A stretch of DNA of 64,000 nt from Gallibacter sp963558965. GTDB lineage: Bacteria; Bacillota; Clostridia; Peptostreptococcales; Anaerovoracaceae. The stretch spans positions 1-64,000 of the forward strand of contig CAUWIT010000003.1 of the NCBI GenBank assembly GCA_963558965.1. The letters are read 5' to 3'. The translations under genes and the position numbers were made by a program. The number at the start of each line of letters is the position of its first letter. Position 1 is the first letter of the stretch. This document shows, piece after piece, positions 43,873-53,065 of this stretch. A model generated the notes under the pieces. It was not told the origin of the DNA and did not search any database. It was given only the letters and a program-made list of their open reading frames with translations.

Positions 43873-44646
43873 ATGGAAAATAACGATAAATTAATTATAG
43901 GCGGTCACGAATTTAACTCAAGATTTATACTTGGTTCTGGTAAATACTCACTAAATCTTATTGAATCAGCTGTAAAAGATGCTGGTGCCGAAATAATCAC
44001 TTTAGCAGTTAGAAGAGCCAATACAAAAGATCAGGAAAACATTATGGATTACATACCTGAGGGAGTTACTTTACTTCCAAATACTTCAGGTGCTCGTAAT
44101 GCTGAAGAGGCAATCCGTATAGCAAGACTTGCTAGAGAATTAGGCTGTGGAGATTTTGTAAAAGTTGAAATTATGCGTGACAGTAAATACTTACTTCCAG
44201 ACAACCAGGAAACTATAAAAGCTACTGAAGTTTTAGCAAATGAAGGATTTGTAGTTATGCCTTATATGTATCCTGATTTAAATGTTGCTCGTGACCTTGT
44301 AAATGCTGGCGCTGCAACTATTATGCCTCTTGCATCTCCTATCGGTTCAAACAAAGGACTTGCAACTAAAGAATTTATACAAATACTAATAGATGAAATC
44401 GATTTACCTATTATCGTCGATGCCGGTATAGGTAAACCTTCTCAGGCATGTGAAGCTATGGAAATGGGTGCCGCTGCTATTATGGCTAATACTGCCCTAG
44501 CAACTGCTGGCGATTTACCAATGATGGCCTCTGCATTTAAACAGGCTATTGAAGCAGGCCGCAAAGCTTATCTATCTGGACTTGGCAGAGTATTGATGAG
44601 AGGTGCTGCTGCATCAGATTCACTTACTGGATTTTTAAGAGACTAA
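43873..44646 (+). CDS. thiG: Thiazole synthase ThiG
   Basis: TIM-barrel enzyme that builds the thiazole phosphate from deoxyxylulose phosphate, ThiS-thiocarboxylate and dehydroglycine. IGGHEFNSRFILGSGKYS, ITLAVRRAN, NTSGARNAEEAIRIARLARELG, FVKVEIM (Schiff-base Lys region), LPDNQETIKATE, ATIMPLASPIGSNKGLA and DAGIGKPSQACEAMEMGAAAIMANTALATA are all characteristic. 257 residues is normal. Confidence 0.97.
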   Translation: MENNDKLIIGGHEFNSRFILGSGKYSLNLIESAVKDAGAEIITLAVRRANTKDQENIMDYIPEGVTLLPNTSGARNAEEAIRIARLARELGCGDFVKVEIMRDSKYLLPDNQETIKATEVLANEGFVVMPYMYPDLNVARDLVNAGAATIMPLASPIGSNKGLATKEFIQILIDEIDLPIIVDAGIGKPSQACEAMEMGAAAIMANTALATAGDLPMMASAFKQAIEAGRKAYLSGLGRVLMRGAAASDSLTGFLRD

Positions 44647-44668
44647 TTAAGAGGAGGAGCTATGTATT

Positions 44669-45922
44669 ATGGAAAATAATTTTTTTGTAGATTCAGAATT
44701 TTTATCTAAGGAAGCTTTAGAAAAAAAACATCGTTTGGAACAAGATCCAAGTTTCCGTAAAGATCATATGGAATACTTGCCAGATATGGAACAAATAGAT
44801 TCGGATATTATGGACAAAGTTATGAGTCAAATGAACTCATACGACTATGACAAATACACTGCAAAAGATGTTATGCGCGCTTTGGAACACGACACTTGTA
44901 CTTTGGAAGATTTCAAGGCACTTTTATCTCCTGCCGCTGAGCCATTTATAGAACAGATGGCTCAAAAAGCTCGTATTGAAACTCGTAAACATTTTGGTAA
45001 TACCGTTTATCTTTTCACTCCTTTATATATTGCTAACTACTGCGAAAACTACTGTGTTTACTGCGGTTTTAACTGCTACAACCATATAGATCGTATGAAG
45101 CTTACTATGGAGCAGATAGAAAAGGAAATGAAAGTTATAGCTGATTCTGGTATGGAAGAAATCTTGATTTTAACTGGTGAAAGCCGTACTATGAGCGATG
45201 TTGAATACATTGGAGAAGCTTGCAAACTAGCACGCAAATATTTCCGTATGGTAGGCCTTGAAATATATCCTGTTAACACAGATGAATACGCATATCTTCG
45301 CAAATGCGGAGCTGACTATGTTACAGTTTTTCAGGAAACTTACGACTCAGACAAATACGAAACTCTTCATCTAGCAGGTCATAAAAGAGTTTGGCCTTAT
45401 AGATTTGAAGCACAAGAAAGAGCTCTTATGGGCGGTATGCGTGGCGTTGCTTTTTCTGCACTTTTAGGTCTTTCAGATTTTAGAAAAGATGCTCTTGCAA
45501 GTGCTCTACACGTTTACTATTTACAGAGAAAATATCCTCATGCAGAGATGTCACTATCTTGTCCAAGACTTAGACCAATTATTAATAACGACAAAATCAA
45601 TCCGTTGGATGTTCACGAAAAACAGCTTTGCCAAATTATATGCGCATATCGTATTTTCCTACCTTTTGTTGGAATTACTGTATCTTCAAGAGAAAGTGCT
45701 TCTTTTAGAAATGGTATTATAAAAATCGCTGCCACAAAAGTTTCAGCTGGCGTTTCTACTGGTATCGGTGACCATGAAGACAAATACAGCGGCAAGGAAA
45801 CAGGCGAAGATACTGGTGACGAACAGTTTGAAATAAATGATAACAGAAGTTTTAAAGAAATGTACGAAAATATTTCAGAGGAAGGGCTTCAGCCAGTGCT
45901 GAATGACTATCTATATGTTTAA
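44669..45922 (+). CDS. thiH: 2-iminoacetate synthase ThiH (radical SAM)
   Basis: Anaerobic radical-SAM enzyme that cleaves tyrosine to dehydroglycine, replacing the aerobic ThiO. The cluster motif is Cys125-xxx-Cys129-xx-Cys132 (NYCENYCVYCGFNC); GIGDHE, GEsR-type ILTGESRTMSDVEYI and EMSLSCPRLRP are typical. 417 residues is somewhat longer than E. coli ThiH (377), with an N-terminal extension. Overlaps tenI at its 3' end. Confidence 0.95.
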   Translation: MENNFFVDSEFLSKEALEKKHRLEQDPSFRKDHMEYLPDMEQIDSDIMDKVMSQMNSYDYDKYTAKDVMRALEHDTCTLEDFKALLSPAAEPFIEQMAQKARIETRKHFGNTVYLFTPLYIANYCENYCVYCGFNCYNHIDRMKLTMEQIEKEMKVIADSGMEEILILTGESRTMSDVEYIGEACKLARKYFRMVGLEIYPVNTDEYAYLRKCGADYVTVFQETYDSDKYETLHLAGHKRVWPYRFEAQERALMGGMRGVAFSALLGLSDFRKDALASALHVYYLQRKYPHAEMSLSCPRLRPIINNDKINPLDVHEKQLCQIICAYRIFLPFVGITVSSRESASFRNGIIKIAATKVSAGVSTGIGDHEDKYSGKETGEDTGDEQFEINDNRSFKEMYENISEEGLQPVLNDYLYV

Positions 45923-46493
45923 ACTTGTTTGCGTTACTAACAGAACATTGTGTTCAGGCAACTTTTTAGAACAAATTGAAAAAATTGCCAGTTTAAAATC
46001 AGAAAAAAAAGTAAGTGCTGTTATTCTTCGTGAAAAAGATTTATCCGATGATGAATATCTAACACTTTCATCTTCTGTTAAAAAAATTTGCGATAAATAC
46101 AATACTTTATTTATATGGCATAGCCATGTGGATATGGCTATAAAACAAGGTATAAAAAATATACATTTGCCTTTGCCAATATTGCGCAGTTTAACTGATG
46201 ATGAAAAATCTAATTTTGAGATAATAGGTGCTTCTTGTCACAGTATTGACGAGGCTCTAGAAGCCTACTCTCTTGGTTGCAATTATATTACTGCAGGCCA
46301 TGTTTTCCAAACAGACTGCAAAAAGGATTTGCCACCTCGAGGTGTAAACTTTTTAAAAAATATCTGTAAAAACATCGATATACCTGTTTTGGCTATTGGA
46401 GGTATCAATAGAGAAAATCTTCATCTAGTAAAAGAGGCTGGAGCTGCTGGAGCATGTATTATGAGCGGATTTATGCAATGTAAGGATTTATAA
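45915..46493 (+). CDS. tenI: TenI-like thiazole tautomerase / thiamine-phosphate synthase family
   Basis: A ThiE/TenI-family TIM barrel of 192 residues. The stretch AGHVFQTDCKKDLPPRGVNFLKN...IPVLAIGGINRENLHLVKEAGAAGACIMSGFM closely follows Bacillus TenI (GHVFETDCKKGLEGRG...PVIAIGGM), and HLPLP lacks the HLGQ-D pattern of true ThiE. It therefore more likely isomerises the thiazole carboxylate than couples thiazole and pyrimidine. Two starts are possible (45903 or 45915); I chose the shorter overlap with thiH. Last gene of the operon. Confidence 0.83.
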   Translation: MFKLVCVTNRTLCSGNFLEQIEKIASLKSEKKVSAVILREKDLSDDEYLTLSSSVKKICDKYNTLFIWHSHVDMAIKQGIKNIHLPLPILRSLTDDEKSNFEIIGASCHSIDEALEAYSLGCNYITAGHVFQTDCKKDLPPRGVNFLKNICKNIDIPVLAIGGINRENLHLVKEAGAAGACIMSGFMQCKDL

Positions 46494-46503
46494 TAAAAAA
46501 TAT

Positions 46504-46553
46504 AGCTGGTCTTATTAATGGAAAAATAACCGTTAAATAAGGCCAGCTTTTTT
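46504..46553. terminator. Terminator of the thiamine operon (bidirectional)
   Basis: AGCTGGTCTTATT (46504-46516) pairs with AATAAGGCCAGCT (46536-46548), one G-U, followed by TTTTTT; the minus strand also ends in a T-rich stretch for the convergent aminopeptidase gene. Confidence 0.85.
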
Positions 46554-46570
46554 GCTTCTATCTAATTAGA

Positions 46571-47836
46571 CTATTTAAAAAATTTGCTTATAACTTTTAT
46601 TAAATACTCTGTATCCTTAGTTCCTGCTGTTTCATATGCCGAATGCATAGCAAGCTGTGGCAATCCAACGTCTACTGTATCCATGGATACTTTTGTATTT
46701 GAAATATTTCCTAAAGTTGAACCTCCTGGCATATCTGCACGATTTGTATAAATCTGATATGGCACTTCAGCTTCATTGCATAAGTCTTTGAAAATCGCAG
46801 CTGAAACTCCATCTGTACAATACTTTTGATTTGCATTGTATTTTATAACTACTCCGCCATTTATTAATGGACTGTTTAGCCCATCTGCTACATCTCCATG
46901 AGCTGGATGGTATGCGTGAGCGTTGTCCGCAGACACCATAAAGCTTTTAGCGATGGCAACTTTGAGTTCTTCATCTGTCATTCCTAGACAAAAAGCAATA
47001 CGCTCTAATACATATGATAAAAATGTTGATGCTGCTCCTTGTTTAGTTGAACTGCCAACTTCTTCGTTATCAAACACACAATAAATTGCGCCGTGCTTTT
47101 CTTTTTTCGCCATTATAAAGCCCATTAGCGTAGCAAAAGTGCATTGTAAATTATCGATACGACCAGAACTTATAAACTCATCTGCAACGCCCCAAATTTT
47201 ACTGCCTGTTCTTTCGCATAAAAACAAATCATGTCCTAAAATACTTGATTTATCAACTCCCGCAGACTCAGCTATCTGCTCCATAAAAAGACCTTCGGCT
47301 TCTTGACTGCCAAAAATAGGCAACATATCTTTTTTAGGATCGAAAACATATCCTTTATTTGCCTGTGGATTTACGTGGATTGCAAGGGAAGGTATCATAA
47401 GCAGATCTTTGTCTACACGTACCAGTTTTGTTACGTATTCATCTCCCTGCTTCACCAACACTCTACCTGCTACTGACAATGGTCTATCAAGCCAAGTATT
47501 ATAGATACCGCCTCCGTACGGCTCGACATTGATCCTTATATATTTTCCGTCACAGTTTTCCGGATTTTCTTTTACTTTAAATGTTGGTGAGTCGCTGTGA
47601 GTTGCTGTGATTTTAAATGACTCCAATTTTTCATGAGGTATGGTAAACGCAATTAGAGACGAATCATTTCTAGTTACAAAATATTTGCCTCCCTGCTCTA
47701 TATTCCATTTTTCATCTTCTCTTAATTCTTGATATCCTGATGATATTAAAAAGTGTTTTATATTATCTACTGCGTGAAAACAACTTGGGCTGTTTTCAAT
47801 AAAAGTAAGTAATTTTTCTGATGTTTCTAAGTACAT
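46571..47836 (-). CDS. M18 family aminopeptidase
   Basis: Metallo-aminopeptidase of the aspartyl/DNPEP (M18) family, 421 residues. Zinc ligands and motifs visible: THSDSPTFKVK, NVEPYGGGIYNTWLDRPLSVAGRV, IDNLQCTFA, FDNEEVGSSTKQGA, VSADNAHAYHPAH and MPGGSTLGNIS. Releases N-terminal acidic or neutral residues in peptide turnover. Stands alone between tenI (convergent) and purA. Confidence 0.93.
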   Translation of the reverse strand: MYLETSEKLLTFIENSPSCFHAVDNIKHFLISSGYQELREDEKWNIEQGGKYFVTRNDSSLIAFTIPHEKLESFKITATHSDSPTFKVKENPENCDGKYIRINVEPYGGGIYNTWLDRPLSVAGRVLVKQGDEYVTKLVRVDKDLLMIPSLAIHVNPQANKGYVFDPKKDMLPIFGSQEAEGLFMEQIAESAGVDKSSILGHDLFLCERTGSKIWGVADEFISSGRIDNLQCTFATLMGFIMAKKEKHGAIYCVFDNEEVGSSTKQGAASTFLSYVLERIAFCLGMTDEELKVAIAKSFMVSADNAHAYHPAHGDVADGLNSPLINGGVVIKYNANQKYCTDGVSAAIFKDLCNEAEVPYQIYTNRADMPGGSTLGNISNTKVSMDTVDVGLPQLAMHSAYETAGTKDTEYLIKVISKFFK

Positions 47837-47900
47837 TTTTTGACCTTCCTTATTTTTTACATTTTATATTTTCGTATTGAATATTTTAACATAAAAACTA

Positions 47901-47938
47901 AAAAAACGACATAGTCGGATTTCTCCTAAACTATGCCG
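47901..47938 (-). terminator. Intrinsic terminator after purA
   Basis: Minus-strand arms CGGCATAGT (47930-47938) and ACTATGTCG (47907-47915) with one G-U and a T6 tract following. The stem sequence recurs at 32711 and, in related form, at 54471. Confidence 0.78.
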
Positions 47939-47985
47939 CTTTAAATTCAAATTTCTTCCTTGCACCCCATGCTATTAACCTTGTT

Positions 47986-49275
47986 TTAGATTAAAGGTTT
48001 TCTAGCTAGCAATGCTTCTCTTTCTGGGCCATTTGATACCATTGTAATTGGATAACCTATCATTTTTTCAATTGCATCTACATAATCCTTAGCTTCCTGT
48101 GGCATATCATCCCAATTTTTCACCTTGCTAACATCGCATTTCCAGCCTTTAAATGTTTTATATACAGGTTTTGCTTTGTATAGCTGAGTAGTATTTGGAA
48201 ATTCAGTTACTTCCTCTCCGTCGATTTCATAAGCTACACAAACTGGGATTTCATCAAGATATCCAAGAGCATCGATAATTGTCAATGCAACATCTGTTGC
48301 GCCCTGCAAAGCACAACCGTATTTAGTTGCAACTGCATCAAACCATCCCACTCTTCTAGGTCTACCAGTAGTAGCTCCAAATTCGCCACCATCAGCTCCC
48401 ATATTTCTCAACTTATCAGCCTCTTCACCGAAAATTTCACTTACAAATTCGCCTGCGCCTACCGCTGAAGAATAAGCCTTAGCAACTGTAACTACTTCCT
48501 TGATTTCATACGGAGGTACGCCTGCACCTACTGCACCATAACCTGCCAATGTTGAAGAAGAAGTTACCATTGGGTAAATACCGTGATCTGTATCCTTCAT
48601 AGCTCCTAGCTGACCTTCTAACAAAATATTTTTGCCATCTTTAATTGCATTTCTTAAAAACAGCTCAGTGTCAGCCATATAAGGTCTAATCATTTCTCTG
48701 TATTCAATTACTGTATTGTAAATATCTTCTGGCTTCAATGGCTCTTTGTTATATAGATTTACAATCAATGTATTTTTAATAGTGCATATATTTTCGATTT
48801 TTTCCTTTAGCATATCATCTTCCATAAAAAGTGAATTTACCTGAAAACCAATTTTTGCATATTTATCTGAATAACATGGAGCTATACCTGATTTTGTTGA
48901 GCCAAAAGACTTGCCAGCCAATCTCTCTTCTTCGTATTCGTCTAACAAAATATGATATGGCATTACAACATGAGCTCTATCTGAAACCAGTAATTTTGGA
49001 GCAGGTACTCCCTTGTCTGTTAGTTCCTTTAGTTCTCCCATAAGTTTAGGTATATTAAGTGCTACACCATTTCCTAAAACACAAGTTACATGATCATAAA
49101 ACGCCCCTGATGGCAACATGTGCAAAACAAATTTACCATATTTATTTTTTATTGTATGACCTGCATTGCTACCTCCTTGGAAACGAACAACAATATCATT
49201 TCCTTCCGCCAGCGTATCAGTGATTTTACCTTTTCCTTCATCGCCCCAGTTGGCGCCTACAATTGCTTTTATCAT
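47986..49275 (-). CDS. purA: Adenylosuccinate synthetase
   Basis: Condenses IMP and aspartate using GTP. GANWGDEGKGKITDTLA (Asp13 and the P-loop-like element), RFQGGSNAGHTI with the catalytic His, GIAPCYSDK, LLEGQLGAMKDTDHGIYP and FGATTGRPRRVGWFDAV are intact. 429 residues is normal. It follows purB after 39 bases; together they make AMP from IMP. Confidence 0.97.
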   Translation of the reverse strand: MIKAIVGANWGDEGKGKITDTLAEGNDIVVRFQGGSNAGHTIKNKYGKFVLHMLPSGAFYDHVTCVLGNGVALNIPKLMGELKELTDKGVPAPKLLVSDRAHVVMPYHILLDEYEEERLAGKSFGSTKSGIAPCYSDKYAKIGFQVNSLFMEDDMLKEKIENICTIKNTLIVNLYNKEPLKPEDIYNTVIEYREMIRPYMADTELFLRNAIKDGKNILLEGQLGAMKDTDHGIYPMVTSSSTLAGYGAVGAGVPPYEIKEVVTVAKAYSSAVGAGEFVSEIFGEEADKLRNMGADGGEFGATTGRPRRVGWFDAVATKYGCALQGATDVALTIIDALGYLDEIPVCVAYEIDGEEVTEFPNTTQLYKAKPVYKTFKGWKCDVSKVKNWDDMPQEAKDYVDAIEKMIGYPITMVSNGPEREALLARKPLI

Positions 49276-49314
49276 TTTTTCTATCTCCTTTAAAGGACTT
49301 CACATAGTAATATT

Positions 49315-50745
49315 TTATACATATATATCAGCTTCAACACCTAGTAAATCGGCGTTTTCTTCTAATATAGGCTTGATGACTTCATCTATAAATTCAGTTG
49401 TTTGAAGTGGAGCTCTGCCCACATAATTTTCAGGTTTAACTATTTTTTGTAATTGCTCTAGTGAAACATTAAATGACGGGTCCTCACTAATTCGCTGAAG
49501 CAAATCATTTTCGCCGCCTTCTTCTTTTACAACCCTGCCTGCTGCCATACTGTGAACACGGATTTTTTCGTGTAGTTCCTGTCTATCTCCACCAGCTTTT
49601 ACAGCATCCATCATAATATTTTCAGTAGCCATAAAAGGTAATTCTGCTAAAAGATGCTTTTCAATAACCTTAGGATATACTACTAGTCCATCGGCAACAT
49701 TTAAGTAAAGTTCCAAAATTGCATCAGTCGCTAAAAATGCCTCACTTATAGAGATACGACGGTTAGCCGAATCATCCAAAGTTCTTTCAAACCACTGAGT
49801 GGAAGCCGTCATAGCCGGATTTAAAGTATCGCTGATAACATAATTAGCAAGAGCAGCCATTCTCTCTGTTCTCATAGGATTTCTCTTGTATGCCATAGCT
49901 GATGAGCCAATCTGATGCTTTTCAAAAGGCTCCTCTATCTCCTTAAGATGCTGCAACAATCTTATATCATTTGAAAACTTATGAGCAGACTGAGCGATGC
50001 TTCCAAGAACACTTAAGACTCTGCTATCAACTTTTCTAGAGTAAGTCTGTCCTGTAACATGGTAACATCCTGGAAAATCCATTTTCTCAGCAATTTTTTT
50101 ATCAAGCTGTCTACACTTTTCATGGTCTCCTTCAAAAAGTTCTAGGAATGACGCTTGGGTTCCTGTAGTTCCTTTTGAACCTAAAAGTCGTAGCGATGCA
50201 AGCACGTATTCTAAATCCTGTAAATCCATAACTAAATCGTGCATCCAAAGAGTTGCCCTTTTACCAACTGTTGTAGGCTGAGCTGCCTGGAAATGTGTAT
50301 ATCCAAGAGTTGGCATATCCTTGTATTTATCTGCAAAATCTGCAAGCACACTTAAAGTGTTAACAATTTTCTTTTTTATCAATTTTAGGCCTTCGGCCAT
50401 AACGATAATATCTGTATTGTCACCTACATAACAAGAAGTTGCTCCAAGGTGAATAATCCCTTTTGCTTTAGGGCACTGTACACCATAGGCATAAACATGA
50501 CTCATAACATCATGGCGAACTTCTTTTTCTCTTTGTTTTGCTACATCATAATTTATATCATCTTTATGTTCTTTTAACTCTTCAATCTGTTCGTCTGTAA
50601 TATCTAATCCTAATTCTTTTTCCGCCTCTGCAAGAGCGATCCATAGTCTTCTCCAAGTTTTAAATTTCATATCTGGAGAAAATATTTGTTTCATTTCCTT
50701 GCTTGGATATCTCTCTGAAAGAGGACTTGTATAATTTGTTGACAT
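49315..50745 (-). CDS. purB: Adenylosuccinate lyase
   Basis: Fumarase/aspartase superfamily enzyme acting twice in AMP synthesis. SPLSERYPSKEM at the N-terminus, HDVMSHVYAYG, IHLGATSCYVGDNTDI with conserved His region, GYTHFQAAQPTTVGKRA and the signature SSAMAYKRNPMRTERM (mobile loop) are present; 476 residues is typical of the longer Firmicute/eukaryotic type. A well-formed promoter lies at 50787-50815. Confidence 0.96.
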   Translation of the reverse strand: MSTNYTSPLSERYPSKEMKQIFSPDMKFKTWRRLWIALAEAEKELGLDITDEQIEELKEHKDDINYDVAKQREKEVRHDVMSHVYAYGVQCPKAKGIIHLGATSCYVGDNTDIIVMAEGLKLIKKKIVNTLSVLADFADKYKDMPTLGYTHFQAAQPTTVGKRATLWMHDLVMDLQDLEYVLASLRLLGSKGTTGTQASFLELFEGDHEKCRQLDKKIAEKMDFPGCYHVTGQTYSRKVDSRVLSVLGSIAQSAHKFSNDIRLLQHLKEIEEPFEKHQIGSSAMAYKRNPMRTERMAALANYVISDTLNPAMTASTQWFERTLDDSANRRISISEAFLATDAILELYLNVADGLVVYPKVIEKHLLAELPFMATENIMMDAVKAGGDRQELHEKIRVHSMAAGRVVKEEGGENDLLQRISEDPSFNVSLEQLQKIVKPENYVGRAPLQTTEFIDEVIKPILEENADLLGVEADIYV

Positions 50746-50786
50746 ATATACCTCCTGTCAAGCATATCTCACTAACACAGTTATAA

Positions 50787-50815
50787 ATTATAGCATTTTT
50801 TTTATATATGTTCAA
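50787..50815 (-). promoter_or_regulatory. purB-purA promoter
   Basis: Minus strand TTGAAC (50810-50815), 17 bases, TATAAT (50787-50792). The ATG of purB is about 42 bases beyond the -10; AGGAGG lies before it. Confidence 0.7.
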
Positions 50816-50880
50816 GATTATGTTTTCGCTAGACCTATTGAATACAGTGGTTTTCAACAGGTCTACCTATCAGTAAATAT

Positions 50881-50916
50881 ATGTGTCTTGTCATGTGTAA
50901 GTATATGTGCTATAAT
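50881..50916 (+). promoter_or_regulatory. nadA promoter overlapped by a NiaR-type box
   Basis: TTGTCA (50888-50893), 17 bases, TATAAT (50911-50916). An operator-like ATGTGTCTTGTCATGT covers 50881-50896, over the -35. The 15 bases GTAAATATATGTGTC at 50873-50887 recur exactly at 60519-60533 before the second NiaR gene. Confidence 0.72.
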
Positions 50917-50962
50917 ATCATAGATTTTTATTGTAATTTATTGAAACAAAGAGGTAGATTTT

Positions 50963-51868
50963 ATGACAATTATCGATGAAATAAAAGCATTAAAAAAAGA
51001 AAAAGATGCAGTTATATTAGCTCACTATTATGTAAATCCAGAAGTTCAAGAAATAGCTGATTACATAGGTGACTCTTTTTATTTGAGCAAATTAGCTACA
51101 AGCTTAAAAGAACAGACAATAGTATTTTGTGGCGTATCATTTATGGGCGAAAGTGCAAAAGTTTTAAATCCATCTAAAACTGTACTTATGCCTGATTTTG
51201 AAGCAGATTGTGCAATGGCACATATGGCACGTATCGAAGCGATTAAAAAAGTTCGTGAAGAATACGATGATCTTGCTGTAGTATGTTACATAAATTCAAC
51301 AGCAGAATTAAAAAAATATTGTGATGTATGCGTTACATCTTCAAATGCTTTAAAAATTGTTAAGGCATTACCACAAAAAAATATTTTCTTTACACCAGAT
51401 AAAAACTTAGGTAGCTATATTGCTTCTCAAGTACCAGAAAAAAACTTTATCCAAAATCCTGGATATTGTCCTATACATACACAAATTGAAAAGGATCAAG
51501 TTTTAAAACTAAAAGAAACTTATCCTGAAGCTCTAGTTTTAACACATCCCGAATGTGAAATGGAAATCCTTGAGATTTCAGACTATATCGGTAGTACTTC
51601 AGGTATTATTGATTTTGCTTCATCTTCTGATGCAAAAGAATTTATCATCTGTACAGAAGTTGGTGTAAAACATAAACTAGAAAAAGACAATCCAGATAAA
51701 AAATTCTACTTTACAGAAACAGTTCCAGTATGTACTGACATGAAAAAAATAACACTAGAAAAAATTGCTCAGGTACTTAGAACTAATGAAAACGAAATGC
51801 ATGTAGATAAAGAACTTGAAATCAATTCTAAAAAACCATTGGAAATGATGTTAGAACTTGCAAAATAA
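50963..51868 (+). CDS. nadA: Quinolinate synthase NadA
   Basis: Forms quinolinate from iminoaspartate and dihydroxyacetone phosphate with a [4Fe-4S] cluster. Expected cluster cysteines are Cys83 (ADCAMA), Cys169 (NPGYCPIH) and Cys257 (PVCTDM). LAHYYVNPEVQEIADYIGDS and VFCGVSFMGESAKVLNP are family motifs. 301 residues is the normal compact form. First gene of nadA-nadB-nadC-niaR; AGAGG ribosome-binding site. Confidence 0.97.
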   Translation: MTIIDEIKALKKEKDAVILAHYYVNPEVQEIADYIGDSFYLSKLATSLKEQTIVFCGVSFMGESAKVLNPSKTVLMPDFEADCAMAHMARIEAIKKVREEYDDLAVVCYINSTAELKKYCDVCVTSSNALKIVKALPQKNIFFTPDKNLGSYIASQVPEKNFIQNPGYCPIHTQIEKDQVLKLKETYPEALVLTHPECEMEILEISDYIGSTSGIIDFASSSDAKEFIICTEVGVKHKLEKDNPDKKFYFTETVPVCTDMKKITLEKIAQVLRTNENEMHVDKELEINSKKPLEMMLELAK

Positions 51869-51886
51869 GAACCGAGGTGACACAAA

Positions 51887-53047
51887 ATGAAATTAAACTC
51901 CGATGTAGTGATTGTAGGTACAGGAGTTTCAGGACTCTTTAGCGCTATCAATCTACCTAGAGACTACAATATCATTATGATTTCAAAAAGCGACTTTGAA
52001 AGCAGTGACTCATTTTTAGCTCAAGGTGGCATATGCGTTCAGAGAGACGATGATGATTACGATAGCTTTTTTGAAGACACTATGAAAGCTGGACATTATG
52101 AAAACAGAAAAGAAGCTGTAGATATTATGATTAAGGATTCCCGCCAAGTTATAGATCAACTAATTGAAATCGGCGTGGATTTTGACAGAAAAGACAATGA
52201 ATTGCTTTACACCAAAGAAGGTGCTCACAGCAAACCTCGTATTTTATTTCACAAAGATATAACAGGCAAAGCTATTACAAGTACACTTCTTGAATATGTA
52301 CAAAACTTGCCAAATGTTAAAATGTATCAATATGTAGAAATGACAGATATCATAGTAGAAGATAATATTTGTAAAGGTATAATCGCCAAATCAAAAGATG
52401 GTGAAAACTATGAAATCTACGCAAAAAATACAATTTTAGCTTCCGGTGGTATAGGTGGGACTTACAAACACTCTACTAACTTCCCTCACCTAACTGGAGA
52501 TGCTATTGAAATTGCAAAAAAACATAATATTAAATTGCAAGATTTAGACTATGTACAAATACATCCAACTACTTTGTACACAAAAAAACCAGGTAGAGCA
52601 TTTTTAATTTCCGAATCAGTTCGAGGGGAAGGCGCTATTTTGTACGATATAAATATGAAGCGCTTCACTGATGAATTACAGCCTAGAGATGTTGTAACTA
52701 AGGCAATTTGGGATCAAATGGAAGCTACAAACGCAGAACATGTATGGCTTTCCATGGAAAACATTCCTGATGAAGACATACTAAGCCATTTCCCTAATAT
52801 ATACAAAAAATGTGTTGAAGAAGGCTACGATCCTCTAACACAATGTATCCCTGTTGTGCCTGCCCAGCACTACTTTATGGGTGGCATTTGGGTTGACGAA
52901 AACAACAGCAAAACTTCTATGGACAATCTTTATGCTGTTGGCGAAACAAGTTGCAACGGCGTCCACGGCAAAAACAGACTTGCAAGTAACTCTTTACTTG
53001 AAGCTTTGGTATTTGCAAAAAGAGCTGCTTTGGATATTGCAAAATAG
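51887..53047 (+). CDS. nadB: L-aspartate oxidase NadB, C-terminally short
   Basis: FAD flavoprotein that oxidises aspartate (or reduces fumarate anaerobically) to give iminoaspartate for NadA. VVIVGTGVSGLFSAINL, SFLAQGGICV, the FAD-loop ASGGIGGTYKHSTN, active-site YVQIHPTTLY, SVRGEGAILYD, PAQHYFMGGI and GETSCNGVHGKNRLASNSLLEALVF are all present. At 386 residues it ends just after the FAD/capping domains and lacks the C-terminal helical domain of the 500-540-residue enzymes. Spacing to nadA is 18 bases. Confidence 0.94.
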   Translation: MKLNSDVVIVGTGVSGLFSAINLPRDYNIIMISKSDFESSDSFLAQGGICVQRDDDDYDSFFEDTMKAGHYENRKEAVDIMIKDSRQVIDQLIEIGVDFDRKDNELLYTKEGAHSKPRILFHKDITGKAITSTLLEYVQNLPNVKMYQYVEMTDIIVEDNICKGIIAKSKDGENYEIYAKNTILASGGIGGTYKHSTNFPHLTGDAIEIAKKHNIKLQDLDYVQIHPTTLYTKKPGRAFLISESVRGEGAILYDINMKRFTDELQPRDVVTKAIWDQMEATNAEHVWLSMENIPDEDILSHFPNIYKKCVEEGYDPLTQCIPVVPAQHYFMGGIWVDENNSKTSMDNLYAVGETSCNGVHGKNRLASNSLLEALVFAKRAALDIAK

Positions 53048-53065
53048 GATGAAAGGACAACTGAT

